A stretch of 64,000 bases of DNA from CBDCUQ01 sp965222835 (GCA_965222835.1 CBDCUQ010000004.1:310001-374000); one strand, 5' to 3'. Positions 16,385 to 25,609 are shown, counted from the stretch's first letter. Program-made: numbers and translations. The notes: a model not told the origin generated them from the sequence alone.

Positions 16385-17520
16385 TGTGTGGCCTCGTTCG
16401 TCCATTCCTGCCGAACCTGCGGGTCGGTCTCCTGTGCCAGATGGCGGATGCGCTCTTTTTCGATATTGCTTTTTGTTTCGAGCCGCCGAAGGGCCCAAAC
16501 AGCCATAGCTCTTACGAGGGGTGAACTGTCTTTGAGGTGCACTTTGATTTGGGGAATGAGCGTCTTGTCCTTCGCGTTGCCGGCGGCGATCAAGACATTG
16601 CGTAAGAACCGGTCGCGTCCGGTCCGTTTGATGGCGGTGCCGGCAAAGCGCGCGCGGAATGCGGCGTCGTCAAGTTGCAGAAGTTCGCGGAGCGGCGGAT
16701 TGGCGGATCCGGGGCGAGGCAGAAAGCCTGCTTCCTTTGCCGTTTCTGCGAATTTGTTCCACGGGCAGACGGCCAGGCAATCGTCGCAGCCATATATGCG
16801 ATTGCCCATGGGCGCCCGGAACTCTGGCCCGATATGCCCCTTGTGCTCGATGGTCAGATAGGAAATGCAGCGGCGCGCGTCCAGAACGTACGGCGCCGGA
16901 AAAGCCTTTGTCGGACAGATGTCGAGGCAATTGCGGCACGACCCGCAGTGATCGTCCTCGGGGTCGTCGAGTGCGAGTGCAAGCGTCGAAAGAATGGCGC
17001 CCAGGAAGAACCAGGAGCCGAGGTCTCGCGAGACGAGATTTGTGTGTTTGCCTTGCCAGCCGGTTCCTGCCACCGCGGCGATAGGTTTTTCCATCAACGG
17101 CGCGGTGTCGACAAAGACTCTGACCTTGCCGCCTCCCTCTTGTTGTAGAAGACGCGCCAGCTGTTTCAGCTTGGATTTCATAATGTCGTGATAATCACGG
17201 CCCTGAGCGTAGACAGAAATTGCGCCGCGCCCTCTATCCATCAGTGCTTCGAGGGGATCGTGCGCAGGCGTGTAGTTCATTGCCAGCACAATGATGGATT
17301 TTGCGTTGGGCCAAAGCTTCAAAGGGTCGCGTCGCCTGTCCGCATGAGTTTGCATCCATGCCATGTCGCCATGGCGGCCTTCGGCCAGAAACGTCAAAAG
17401 GCGGTTTCCTGCTTCACCGATGCCTGATGGATGAGCGATGCGAAGCGAGGAAAACCCGAGGGCATGGGCTTCTCTCGAAAGGATTTCCTTGAGTTCGGTG
17501 GCTGACATCGCCTCGTTCAT
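16381..17520 (-). CDS. queG: Epoxyqueuosine reductase
   Basis: A protein of 379 residues from the ATG at 17520. QueG is a cobalamin-dependent iron-sulfur enzyme that makes the last step of queuosine synthesis in tRNA. Two 4Fe-4S motifs are visible: CGSCRNCLDICP (C192, C195, C198, C202) and CDDCLAVCP (C245, C248, C252), with C218 available as a further ligand. VDTAPLMEK (D138) matches the catalytic aspartate region. A HEAT-like C-terminal part (DSSPLVRAMAVWALRRLE) follows, as in long QueG forms. The frame is open to 17571, overlapping the GST gene; ATG 17508 is another possible start. It is the second visible B12-dependent enzyme in the window. Confidence 0.92.
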   Translation of the reverse strand: MNEAMSATELKEILSREAHALGFSSLRIAHPSGIGEAGNRLLTFLAEGRHGDMAWMQTHADRRRDPLKLWPNAKSIIVLAMNYTPAHDPLEALMDRGRGAISVYAQGRDYHDIMKSKLKQLARLLQQEGGGKVRVFVDTAPLMEKPIAAVAGTGWQGKHTNLVSRDLGSWFFLGAILSTLALALDDPEDDHCGSCRNCLDICPTKAFPAPYVLDARRCISYLTIEHKGHIGPEFRAPMGNRIYGCDDCLAVCPWNKFAETAKEAGFLPRPGSANPPLRELLQLDDAAFRARFAGTAIKRTGRDRFLRNVLIAAGNAKDKTLIPQIKVHLKDSSPLVRAMAVWALRRLETKSNIEKERIRHLAQETDPQVRQEWTNEATQ

Positions 17521-17551
17521 ACGCGGGTGGTCCCATGTCACGACGGGCGTG

Positions 17552-18307
17552 TCAAAAATCGAGGTCATCATAAAGCGGCGCGGGTGGCGTTCCTGCGAGC
17601 CGGTCGGCTAGGATTGTGCGAAACGACGGGCGCGATTTCAGGCGTTGATACCATGACTTGGTTGCCGGAAACGCTTTCCAGGGCACGTCGCCAAAGTAAT
17701 CGGCAATTGAGAGATGTGCGCCAGCTGCAAGGTCGGCAAAGCTTATGTGGGCGCCAGCAAGCCAGTGTCTTTGATCTGCGAGGTGGGCGATGTAGCTCAA
17801 ATGATAGCGCAGGTTGTCTTGGACGGCGCGCAGGACCTCGGTGTCGGGCATTGCGGGCCGATCCGGAAGATGACGGGCGTAAATCTTTTCAGTCAACAGC
17901 TCGCGTGTCACTTCGCGGTGACATTTTCCGTGAAACCAATCGACCAGCCGTCTGACTTCGGCCCGCTCGTCCGGCGTTCCGGGAAAGAGGTCGAAGGTGT
18001 CGCCATCATCCGGTGCGGGGCCTTCTTCCGACAGGTACTCGGAGATGGCGTAGCTGCCCGCCAAAGTAGGTCCTCCGTCGAGGGCAAGGACCGGCAACTC
18101 TCCCGAGGGGTTTAAGGCGAGGAATTGCGGCTGCCACGCCCACGGCCGCTCTTCGACATAGGTGGCTTCGAGTGAGCGTTCCTCGAGGGCGAGCCGGATC
18201 GAGCGGGAATGCGGGCAGAGCCGAAAGTGGGTCAGAACAGCGCGTGGCCATGGCGTCTTGGTGGCCCCTTCCGAGGGTTCCGCGCCTGTGTCGATATCGC
18301 CGCCCAC
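17552..18307 (-). CDS. Glutathione S-transferase family protein
   Basis: A 251-residue GST-like protein. The N-terminal thioredoxin-like domain contains HFRLCPHSRSIRLALEE, with the CPHS pair in the place of the catalytic Ser/Cys of beta/omega-type GSTs, then the cis-proline element GELPVLAL and the glutathione-binding SYAISEYL. The all-helical C-terminal domain has WLAGAHISFADLAAGAHLS, the usual N-capping motif. The GTG at 18307 is preferred: it has GGAG five bases upstream and trims an atypical extension that would run to 18490. It points away from uppP, leaving about 200 bases for divergent promoters. Substrate unknown. Confidence 0.8.
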   Translation of the reverse strand: MGGDIDTGAEPSEGATKTPWPRAVLTHFRLCPHSRSIRLALEERSLEATYVEERPWAWQPQFLALNPSGELPVLALDGGPTLAGSYAISEYLSEEGPAPDDGDTFDLFPGTPDERAEVRRLVDWFHGKCHREVTRELLTEKIYARHLPDRPAMPDTEVLRAVQDNLRYHLSYIAHLADQRHWLAGAHISFADLAAGAHLSIADYFGDVPWKAFPATKSWYQRLKSRPSFRTILADRLAGTPPAPLYDDLDF

Positions 18308-18509
18308 GCGATTTTCTCCGCTGTTTGCCAAGTATTTGCCGTCGTGCCTGGGGTTACGCAAGTCCCATTCGACCTGCCTCGTAAGTGTTTTGCCATCTTC
18401 GTGGGGCAGTATATCCATGAGTCGACTGCAGGCGCGGCCATTCCGTGTTATGCAGCCCCCGAAATCATCCCACCCTGTCTCGATTCCCAAACGCGCGGAG
18501 CTGCCTTTT

Positions 18510-19307
18510 ATGCCGAATTGGCAAGTCGTCCTACTTGGGCTGCTTGAAGGCCTGACTGAGTTTATTCCCGTATCGTCTACGGGTCATATTTTGCTCGCGG
18601 GCCATTTTCTGGGCTTCAATTCGCCCGGCAAGACATTTGAGGTCCTCATTCAACTCGGCGCGGTTCTGGCGGTTCTATCCGTGTACCTGACGAGGCTATG
18701 GCAGGTCGCGGTTGATTGCCCGACCAGTCCGCAGGCCAGAAACTTCGTTCTGGGAATTGTTCTTGCCTTTCTTCCTGCCGCTGTTGTCGGGGCAAGTCTG
18801 CATGGGTTCATCAAGTTCGTCTTGTTTGAAAGTCCGATGTTGATTTGCGTGACGCTGATCGTTGGCGGGCTTGTGCTCTTGTTTGTTGATAGGTTGGAGC
18901 TTAAGCCGCGCTACAACGACGTGATGAGATTTCCGCCGTCGCTCGCCTTCAAAATCGGGCTGTGCCAATGTCTTGCGCTAATTCCGGGTGTTTCGCGGTC
19001 GGGTTCGACAATTGTTGGGGCGCTGGTTTTTGGCGCGGATAAACGGTCGGCGGCAGAGTTTTCGTTCTTTCTGGCAATGCCGACGATGGCCGGTGCCTTT
19101 GCTTATGATCTTTACAAGAACTGGACTGCGCTTGACACGAGCGACATGACCAGCATTGCCATCGGGTTCATGGTTGCCTTTATGGCAGCGGTCTTGGTGG
19201 TGCGAACCGTGCTCGAATTTATTAGCCGGCACGGATACGCCTTTTTCGGCTGGTGGCGAATCGTTGTCGGCACTGTGGCGCTTGGCGCGCTACTGATTTC
19301 AAATTAG
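18510..19307 (+). CDS. uppP: Undecaprenyl-diphosphatase UppP (BacA type)
   Basis: A 265-residue polytopic membrane protein that dephosphorylates undecaprenyl diphosphate, recycling the lipid carrier for peptidoglycan and other glycans. The catalytic motifs are clear: EGLTEFIPVSSTGH near residue 13 and PGVSRSGSTIVGAL around residue 155. Several hydrophobic helices cover the rest. The frame is open back to 18162, but ATG 18510 has GGAG upstream and begins with the canonical MPNWQVVLLGLLEGLTEF arrangement. It is a single gene facing away from GST; its 3' end converges with ptsN. In other bacteria high expression gives bacitracin resistance. Confidence 0.94.
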   Translation: MPNWQVVLLGLLEGLTEFIPVSSTGHILLAGHFLGFNSPGKTFEVLIQLGAVLAVLSVYLTRLWQVAVDCPTSPQARNFVLGIVLAFLPAAVVGASLHGFIKFVLFESPMLICVTLIVGGLVLLFVDRLELKPRYNDVMRFPPSLAFKIGLCQCLALIPGVSRSGSTIVGALVFGADKRSAAEFSFFLAMPTMAGAFAYDLYKNWTALDTSDMTSIAIGFMVAFMAAVLVVRTVLEFISRHGYAFFGWWRIVVGTVALGALLISN

Positions 19308-19330
19308 GGACGTCGTTTGAATTATTGACG

Positions 19331-19795
19331 TCAGGCGGCGTGCGAGGCTTCCGGCGCTGTCAGCGTCTTCTTCAACGTCGCAAGATCCGACGCGGCTCGC
19401 AGAGACTGAAGCGTCGCAGGATCGCGTACGAGGCGCGATATGCGCGCAAGGGCTTTGAGATGGTCGCCGCTGGCGTGTTCAGGTGACAGGAGCAGGAAGA
19501 CGAGATCGACCGGTTCTCCGTCCGGGCTCTCAAAGTCGATCGGGGCATCTAACCGCGCAAACATGCCGACGATCTCTTCGAGTGTTTTGAGCTTGACGTG
19601 AGGCACTGCGATGCCTTGCCCCAGTCCGGTGGAGCTCAGCCGCTCGCGCTGCAGGAGCGTGCTGAAGATCTCATGCGCGCCGAGGCCCGTTACGCTGGCA
19701 GCGCGATCCGCCAGATCCTGCAAGAGTTGTTTCTTGGACGTGGTACGCAAGGACGGGATGATTCCATCCTTGGCCAGAAAGTCGCCGAAATCCAT
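19331..19795 (-). CDS. ptsN: PTS IIA-like nitrogen-regulatory protein
   Basis: A 154-residue EIIA-Ntr protein, last member of the nitrogen-related phosphotransferase chain. The phosphorylated histidine is H66 in GIAVPHVKLKTL. The family's PIDFESPDGEPVDLVFLLLS block follows. ATG 19795 gives the family start MDFGDFLAKDGIIPSLR; a GTG 18 bases further upstream is an alternative. The gene lies downstream of rpoN on the same strand, the usual position, but the hibernation-factor gene that often sits between them is absent here. The final residues ASHAA replace the longer tails of other family members. Confidence 0.9.
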   Translation of the reverse strand: MDFGDFLAKDGIIPSLRTTSKKQLLQDLADRAASVTGLGAHEIFSTLLQRERLSSTGLGQGIAVPHVKLKTLEEIVGMFARLDAPIDFESPDGEPVDLVFLLLSPEHASGDHLKALARISRLVRDPATLQSLRAASDLATLKKTLTAPEASHAA

Positions 19796-20149
19796 TTCTG
19801 AGGTCCGCTCCACCCTGAGGTTAGTGCACTGCCGGCTGCCGGTCGGTTGCCCCGTCCTAATTACCGCGAGATAGCAGCGGAAATCCGGCAGAGTTTGTCT
19901 ATTTTATCGATCGTGACGTCGAGGCCGATTGGTGTTGCGACTCGATGCCAACCTGCAAAAATCAATCGAAGGCACCCGGACTTAGGGCTTGCCCACGGCA
20001 TGGTGACCGAGATGACAACCGGACCAGACTAACGTGCCCAAATCGATTGCGCCGCATAAACCTTCGCGGACCCTAGACTTGCTTTCGTGCTCCGTCAAAT
20101 CACGCCAGATTGCCTTTAATTTCTTGTGGGAAGTGTGCACGTTGGCTGC
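19796..20149 (-). other. Gap between ptsN and rpoN without a supported gene
   Basis: These 354 bases hold no open frame that looks like a known protein. In many proteobacteria a ribosome hibernation promoting factor gene lies here. On the minus strand only a short frame of roughly 38 codons is visible (ending in a run reading TIDKIDKLCRISAAISR), without similarity that I recognise. I see no strong terminator after rpoN, so ptsN may be reached by read-through. Confidence 0.5.
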
Positions 20150-21685
20150 TTAACGGGCCATGCGGACAGCCAATTTCTTCTCCCGACGGCGCTGGACGGA
20201 AGATGGTATGCGCATTGCCTCGCGGTACTTTGCCACTGTGCGCCGGGCAATATCGATACCGCCGGCCTTTAGCATTTCGACGATTGTGTCATCGGAAAGA
20301 ACGGCATTTGCTGATTCTCCGTCGATGAGCTGTCGAATGCGGTGGCGGACGGCTTCCGACGAGTGCGCTTCGCCGTCGGCGGACGAGGCAATGGCGGAGG
20401 TGAAGAAGTATTTCAGCTCGAAGATGCCGCGCGGGGTTGCCAGATATTTGTTCGACGTGACGCGCGAGACCGTCGACTCGTGCATCGAGATGGCATCCGC
20501 AACAGTTTTGAGGTTGAGTGGGCGCAGGTATTGTACGCCAAGTGTGAAAAAGGCATCTTGCTGTCGCACGATTTCTTCGGCGACGCGGAGAATCGTACGG
20601 GCTCTTTGGTCGAGGCTCTTGACCAGCCAGTTGGCCGTCTGCAGGCACTCGATCAGATATTCCTTGTCCTTGCCGTTCTGACCGGCCTTGCTTACGCGCG
20701 CCAGGTAGGCGCGATTGACAAGGACGCGCGGGAGCGTGTCGTTGTTGAGCTCGACGATCCAGCTGCCGTCGTTTGCCGACCTGACAAAAATATCCGGGAC
20801 AATGGGCTGGACCTGCACGGAGCCGAACTTGAGGCCGGGTTTGGGATTAAGCCGCTTGATCTCCTCGATCATGTCGGCGATTTCGTCCATTTCCGCGCCC
20901 ACCGCCTTCTTGAGAGCCGAGAGGTTGTGGCTCGCAAGTAGATTGAGGTTGTCGAGAAGTGCCGCGATTTGCGGATCGTAGCGGTTTTGATCCTTAAGCT
21001 GGAGTGCAAGGCACTCGGCAAGCGAGCGGGCAAAGACGCCAGGTGGATCGAAGGTCTGGATTTTGGCCAGTACGCTTTCGATTATTTCCATCGAGGCGCC
21101 AAGCTTTTCCGCGAGACCCGCAAGGTCCGCCGTCAGATACCCGGCCTCGTCGACGAGGTCGATCAGGTGCTGGGCAACGATGCGTTCCACCGGGTCATCG
21201 ATGGTCAGCGCCATCTGTTCCGAGAGATGATCCTTGAGAGAGATATCGTTCGAGACGAAGGACTCGAGGTTGGCGTCATTGTCGTCGAACGAGCCCGATT
21301 GGGTGCGCATGCTGGCCCAGCCGGTGTCAGTTGGCTCCCCGGCAAGGGATCCGGGTGCTGTATCCTGAAAGTCGTTGTCGTAGTCGGTATCGAGATTGGC
21401 CGCGGCGTCGCTTTCGGATTTTCCGAGGTCAAGCCATTGATCCTCTTCCGGCTCGCGTGCGGCGTCCGCCTGGCCGTTTTGGTCGGCCATCTCCGGTGTC
21501 TGCTGATTGCTCCGCGCCTCGTCTTCGTCCTCGCGTTCGAGAAGCGGATTGCGCTCCAGCTCCGCGTCGACGAACTGAATGAGTTCCAGGTTTGACAGCT
21601 GCAATAGGCGGATGGCCTGCTGCAGCTGAGGAGTCATCACCAGCTGCTGGCCTTGTTTCAGCTCTAGTTTTGCCGATAGCGCCAT
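20150..21685 (-). CDS. rpoN: RNA polymerase sigma-54 factor
   Basis: A 511-residue sigma-54 protein that directs RNA polymerase to -24/-12 promoters and needs an enhancer-binding activator. Region I starts at residue 4 (LKQGQQLVMTPQLQQAIRLL, glutamine- and leucine-rich), an acidic region II follows (about 50-140), then the core-binding domain and the C-terminal DNA-binding domain with the RpoN box RRTVAKYREAM near residue 490. The length is normal. It sits 49 bases downstream of lptB in the conserved lpt-rpoN cluster. No enhancer-binding activator gene is in this window. Confidence 0.95.
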   Translation of the reverse strand: MALSAKLELKQGQQLVMTPQLQQAIRLLQLSNLELIQFVDAELERNPLLEREDEDEARSNQQTPEMADQNGQADAAREPEEDQWLDLGKSESDAAANLDTDYDNDFQDTAPGSLAGEPTDTGWASMRTQSGSFDDNDANLESFVSNDISLKDHLSEQMALTIDDPVERIVAQHLIDLVDEAGYLTADLAGLAEKLGASMEIIESVLAKIQTFDPPGVFARSLAECLALQLKDQNRYDPQIAALLDNLNLLASHNLSALKKAVGAEMDEIADMIEEIKRLNPKPGLKFGSVQVQPIVPDIFVRSANDGSWIVELNNDTLPRVLVNRAYLARVSKAGQNGKDKEYLIECLQTANWLVKSLDQRARTILRVAEEIVRQQDAFFTLGVQYLRPLNLKTVADAISMHESTVSRVTSNKYLATPRGIFELKYFFTSAIASSADGEAHSSEAVRHRIRQLIDGESANAVLSDDTIVEMLKAGGIDIARRTVAKYREAMRIPSSVQRRREKKLAVRMAR

Positions 21686-21734
21686 TTGCCCAACCTCGAC
21701 GCCATTATAGGATGCGTCCTAGGTCCAGGTCTAA

Positions 21735-22589
21735 TCAACGGCCGTTAAGGAACATATCCCCCAGGTAGACCCGCCGGACGTCTTCATTCGCTATGATTTC
21801 CGATGGGTTACCCTGTGTCAGAACTTGACCATCGTAAATGATGTAGGCGCGGTCGATGAGGCTCAATGTCTCGCGGACGTTGTGATCGGTGATCAGAACG
21901 CCGATCCCGCGGTCGGTGAGGTGGCGAACCAACTCTTGGATATCGCCCACGGCAATCGGGTCGATGCCGGCAAAGGGCTCGTCGAGCAAGATGAACGACG
22001 GCCGTGATGCGAGGGCGCGTGCGATCTCGCAGCGGCGGCGTTCTCCTCCAGAGAGGGCGATCGAGGGTGACTTTCTGAGCCGCGTGATCTTGAACTCGTC
22101 GAGTAAGCCATCGAGTTCCTCTTTTCGCCGGCGTTTGTTCGGCTCGACCAGCTCGAGCACGGACATGATGTTCTGCTCGACAGTTAGCCCCCGGAAGATC
22201 GAGGGCTCCTGTGGTAGGTAGCCGATTCCCAATCTGGCGCGGCGATACATTGGAAGACTTGTGACGACCTCGCCGTCGATGGTGATGTAGCCCTCATCGG
22301 CAGGAACCAAACCGGTGATCATGTAGAAAACGGTCGTCTTACCCGCTCCGTTGGGGCCGAGAAGCCCGACTGACTCACCGCGACCGACGGCTATGTTCAC
22401 GCCCTTTACGACCATGCGGCCTTTGTATGATTTCTTGATATCGACGGCCGTCAGCCAGCCTTCTCCGCCGAGCAGCTGGCGCGTGTAACCGCCATTGTAG
22501 GCTTGCGCGGGTTGGGGCGCGTGTGTCTGACTGCGCTGGCGGGGACGCAGGGACTTTGGCAGGAATTGCGAGAGCGAAGTAATCTTCAC
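21735..22589 (-). CDS. lptB: Lipopolysaccharide export ABC ATPase LptB
   Basis: An ABC ATPase of 284 residues from the GTG at 22589, driving LPS extraction from the inner membrane with LptFG. Motifs: Walker A GPNGAGKT, signature LSGGERRR, Walker B FILLDEPFAGIDP and switch histidine in ITDHNVRE. About 45 residues of Pro/Gln-rich sequence precede the ABC domain, longer than in E. coli LptB. The frame is open much further upstream, but that part overlaps the lptC-lptA gene, whose stop is at 22651; GTG 22589 is the first suitable start after it. LptFG genes are not in this window. Confidence 0.9.
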   Translation of the reverse strand: MKITSLSQFLPKSLRPRQRSQTHAPQPAQAYNGGYTRQLLGGEGWLTAVDIKKSYKGRMVVKGVNIAVGRGESVGLLGPNGAGKTTVFYMITGLVPADEGYITIDGEVVTSLPMYRRARLGIGYLPQEPSIFRGLTVEQNIMSVLELVEPNKRRRKEELDGLLDEFKITRLRKSPSIALSGGERRRCEIARALASRPSFILLDEPFAGIDPIAVGDIQELVRHLTDRGIGVLITDHNVRETLSLIDRAYIIYDGQVLTQGNPSEIIANEDVRRVYLGDMFLNGR

Positions 22590-22650
22590 GATCTGTGTTG
22601 TTCCATTAGTTTGCCAAGCTTGCCATCGAGACCGTGGGCCAGGCGGTTTG

Positions 22651-24738
22651 TCAATCCGTGAATCCCGGCGGGCCAGGCCCTGTTTGTGTGCTCCATCCGC
22701 TTGTTGCGGCGGTCGGCTTTGGCGCCTTTGGCTTGGTCTTCTTTTGGCCTTTGAAGGCGCCGGGGAATAGCACCATGCTCGGGCGCCCGCGATTTCCGGC
22801 CGACTTGGCGTTGGGAGCGGTTGTGGACCAGCCCGCGGCCTTGGGCTGCGCATTGGCCAGGTTCGGATCGGTCTCAATCGTGCTTTGACCGGTTGTCATA
22901 TCGATAACAAGGCGGGTGCCACGGACCATGTTTTGGTCCTTCGATAAGGTGACTTCCCCGCCAATCGTGGCCTTGTTGGCTTTTGCATCATAGATGGCCC
23001 AGTCGCCGCGCGCCATCTGGCCGTCCTTTGAGGTTATGACGACATCCTTTCTGGCTTCGATCCGCGTCAGCTCCGTGGATTGTTTCCCGGACTTTTGAGT
23101 ACCTGCCGTGTTTGTTGGATCGGCGAGATTCGCGTCTCCGGTGTATGTCGCGGTCATCTCTCTGGTGCGGATCACAAACCCACCTTGTGCGGCATGCACA
23201 TCTCCCCGGAAGATTGCGGTCTTTGCGTTATCGTCAATGTCGAGAACGTCCGCTTCGATATCGATTGGCGCATCGGGATCGGTTCTGAACGACCCCAGCG
23301 GTGTTGCGTCGTCTTTGGTTGTCGTTTTTGCCTTTTTTGTTGACTTGTCGCGCCTTTGACCTTGAACGAGGTGGGCCTTGATGCGCCCGGGGCCAGAACC
23401 GAGTGCGGGCGGGGACGTGAGTTTGGCGGTTCCGGCTTTTCTATTAATCCAAAGACGGCGGCCCTGAAGCTCGTTCTTGCCTTGCTGGACGATCACATTG
23501 CCGGTCAGGAGCGCCGTATCATTCTTTTGGTCAAGATCCACCCTGTCACTTTTCGCGCTTCTTTTTTCTCCCGACGTCATGACAACGGGTCCCATGAGGA
23601 CGGCGGTCTGTTCGGCGGTCTTGAATTCCGCACTGGTGCAGTCAACGCGCTCATCTGCACCACGCGTCATAATGACTGGGCCTTTTGCAAAAATGCTGCT
23701 GATTTGTGCATTCGCGGCGCTATCGCTCGCTGTCGATTTCTTGGCTTTGCCGTCACCGGTCTCTGAGGCGTACTCCACCTCGAGCTCGGGCGTGGTCATT
23801 GCGGAGAGCCCCTGAATCACGCGCACGTTCCCCTTAAAGACCGCTTTCTTGTTGGTATCGTCGATATTGAGACGTTTCGAGAGAATGTCTGTTGGGTGGG
23901 TGGATGCTGCGAAGTAACCCTCTTTCGGTGGTGCGGCCGTCTCGCCGGCCTGGGCAGGCACACCAGCGATGCCGGCGGGCAGAGGTGCGGCCCGCTTTTT
24001 CGTTTGCGCTTGGGGCTTAAGCTGGGTTTCGACCGATCCTGCGAACATGATTTTTCGGGTCTTCTGATGGAGTGTCATCGTGTTGGAGCGGATGGTACCG
24101 GCGGGGAATTCGACATAGACCGGTTCTTTGGTCACAACGGTGTTGCTTCTTGTCTTGACGGTCGCGCTCTTGAGCTTGGCTTTGAGGCCGCTCTCTGATG
24201 CGATGTCGATGGATGTGAACAGGTCGAGTGTGTTGGACTTCCGATTGAAACTTCCGCTTTTTGCGATGAGGACGGTCTTGGTCTTGTCCGGTTGAAGGAG
24301 TGTGCCAGTTATGCTCTCAAGAAAAATGATATTGGGTTTGTCGAAGTCCTGCCGTGCTGTTTTTGCCTCGAGAACGTAGGAGCTTCCATCTTTACCGAAC
24401 CCCTTGTAGCTGGGGTTATTCATGGTGAGGTTTTCAGGAAGGATCGTTTGTAAGGCGGCCGTAGACAGCCCTTCGCCAACTCCAGACTCGCGGACCGCAG
24501 TTGCGGCATAGGCGAGGACGACAAGCACGCCCGCCGCGGGCAACGCTATTCGTAGGATGCGGACGATTTTTGAATGGCGGCGGGCCTTCGCATGACCGGC
24601 CGTGCGTTCGTCTGCGGTCACGGTGAGTGCCGTGCAGCCCGGGTCGTGCCGAACGAGAGCCGTCGAAGTTGCCATCGGTTTCGGTGCCAGTACGAATTGG
24701 AAGAAACGGACTTTGCTTGCGCCGATACTTGTCGCCAA
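22651..24738 (-). CDS. LptC fused to two LptA-like domains
   Basis: A 695-residue protein that seems to combine the periplasmic LPS-bridge components. Residues about 58-82 are a single transmembrane helix (IVRILRIALPAAGVLVVLAY), followed by an LptC-like beta domain to about 240 (NNPSYKGFGKDGSSYVLEAK). Two LptA/OstA-like units follow: about 275-445 and 490-620. They share matching starts (RLNIDDTNKKAVFKGNVRVI and DVLDIDDNAKTAIFRGDV) and matching ends (ALLTGNVIVQQGKNELQGRR and ATIGGEVTLSKDQNMVRGTR). The tail is Lys/Pro-rich. The next gene is lptB, so this occupies the place of separate lptC and lptA. A start at ATG 24675 is also possible. Domain limits are estimated by eye. Confidence 0.8.
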   Translation of the reverse strand: MATSIGASKVRFFQFVLAPKPMATSTALVRHDPGCTALTVTADERTAGHAKARRHSKIVRILRIALPAAGVLVVLAYAATAVRESGVGEGLSTAALQTILPENLTMNNPSYKGFGKDGSSYVLEAKTARQDFDKPNIIFLESITGTLLQPDKTKTVLIAKSGSFNRKSNTLDLFTSIDIASESGLKAKLKSATVKTRSNTVVTKEPVYVEFPAGTIRSNTMTLHQKTRKIMFAGSVETQLKPQAQTKKRAAPLPAGIAGVPAQAGETAAPPKEGYFAASTHPTDILSKRLNIDDTNKKAVFKGNVRVIQGLSAMTTPELEVEYASETGDGKAKKSTASDSAANAQISSIFAKGPVIMTRGADERVDCTSAEFKTAEQTAVLMGPVVMTSGEKRSAKSDRVDLDQKNDTALLTGNVIVQQGKNELQGRRLWINRKAGTAKLTSPPALGSGPGRIKAHLVQGQRRDKSTKKAKTTTKDDATPLGSFRTDPDAPIDIEADVLDIDDNAKTAIFRGDVHAAQGGFVIRTREMTATYTGDANLADPTNTAGTQKSGKQSTELTRIEARKDVVITSKDGQMARGDWAIYDAKANKATIGGEVTLSKDQNMVRGTRLVIDMTTGQSTIETDPNLANAQPKAAGWSTTAPNAKSAGNRGRPSMVLFPGAFKGQKKTKPKAPKPTAATSGWSTQTGPGPPGFTD

Positions 24739-24854
24739 ATTGGGAGATATTGGGACCTAACTCAAGTAAACAAAAGGCATTTTCTTGTTAGTCGTGAATG
24801 GATTGGCCCTCAAGTTATTGCTACTTCTTGGGGAACGCTAGTCCTGTCCTGCGC

Positions 24855-25475
24855 TCAGTGCGAGAAAATGTCGTTTTCGCCGAAGCCTTCAAGGTCGAGT
24901 TTGGCGCGTGTGGGCAGGAAGCCGAAAGCTGCTCGGGCGAAGTCCAGCCGGCCCTCCCGGTCGAGCATGACGTCGAGTTTTGCCTTGAGGGCATGTAGAT
25001 GCAGCACATCGGAAGCGGCGTAGGCCATCTGCTGCTGGGTTAGCTCGTCAGCACCCCAATCCGAACTTTGCTGCTGCTTTGAGAGTTCGACGCCGAGTAC
25101 TTCAGAGACGAGATCCTTGAGGCCATGCCGGTCGGTGTAGGTGCGCACCAGCTTGGATGCGATCTTTGTGCAGTAGACAGGTGAGCAGGTGACTCCGAGA
25201 TACTTCTCAAGCACTGCGATATCGAAGCGGGCGAAGTGAAAAATCTTGAGGACGGCGTTGTTGGTCAACAAGTCCTTGAGCCGAGGGGCTTCGTATTGAC
25301 CGTCTGCAAATTGTACGAGATGCGCCGTCCCATCGCCGGACGAGAGCTGGATGACGCACAGCCGATCTCGGTGCGGATCGAGTCCCATGGTTTCCGTGTC
25401 GACAGCAACGCTTCCCTTGAATGTGACGTTTGCCGGCAGGTCGCCCTTATGAAGTTTGATCACGGGAGCTGCCAT
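24855..25475 (-). CDS. rnd: Ribonuclease D-type 3'-5' exonuclease
   Basis: A 206-residue DEDDy exonuclease. The three Exo motifs are visible: VDTET (D26, E28), FHFARFD (D85) and YAASDVLHL (Y152, D156). It lacks the C-terminal HRDC domain of E. coli RNase D, as is usual for the short alphaproteobacterial form, which trims tRNA and other small RNA 3' ends. A tRNA-Leu gene lies immediately upstream on the same strand. It is followed, on the same strand, by the lpt-rpoN cluster but after a 116-base gap from the fused lptC gene. Confidence 0.88.
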   Translation of the reverse strand: MAAPVIKLHKGDLPANVTFKGSVAVDTETMGLDPHRDRLCVIQLSSGDGTAHLVQFADGQYEAPRLKDLLTNNAVLKIFHFARFDIAVLEKYLGVTCSPVYCTKIASKLVRTYTDRHGLKDLVSEVLGVELSKQQQSSDWGADELTQQQMAYAASDVLHLHALKAKLDVMLDREGRLDFARAAFGFLPTRAKLDLEGFGENDIFSH

Positions 25476-25524
25476 GGTCTCTCTCTGGATGCTGAGGATG
25501 CCGGTATTGGGTGCCGGGGCCCGG

Positions 25525-25609
25525 TGGTGCCCAGAAGAGGACTCGAACCTCCACGCCTCGCGGCGCTGCTACCTGAAAGCAGTGCGTCTACCAATTCCGC
25601 CATCTGGGC
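25525..25609 (-). tRNA. tRNA-Leu (anticodon CAG)
   Basis: The minus strand folds as a class II tRNA with 7-bp acceptor GCCCAGA/TCTGGGC, an anticodon arm CTGCT-TTCAGGT-AGCAG giving CAG, a variable arm CGCCGCGAGGCG, the T-arm GGTTCGAGTCC and an encoded CCA (25525-25527). Confidence 0.95.

Noticed and set aside
20342..20941. Plus-strand open frame of 199 codons antisense to rpoN
   Set aside because: Mirror of the rpoN codon pattern in a GC-rich gene; no domain and no ribosome site.
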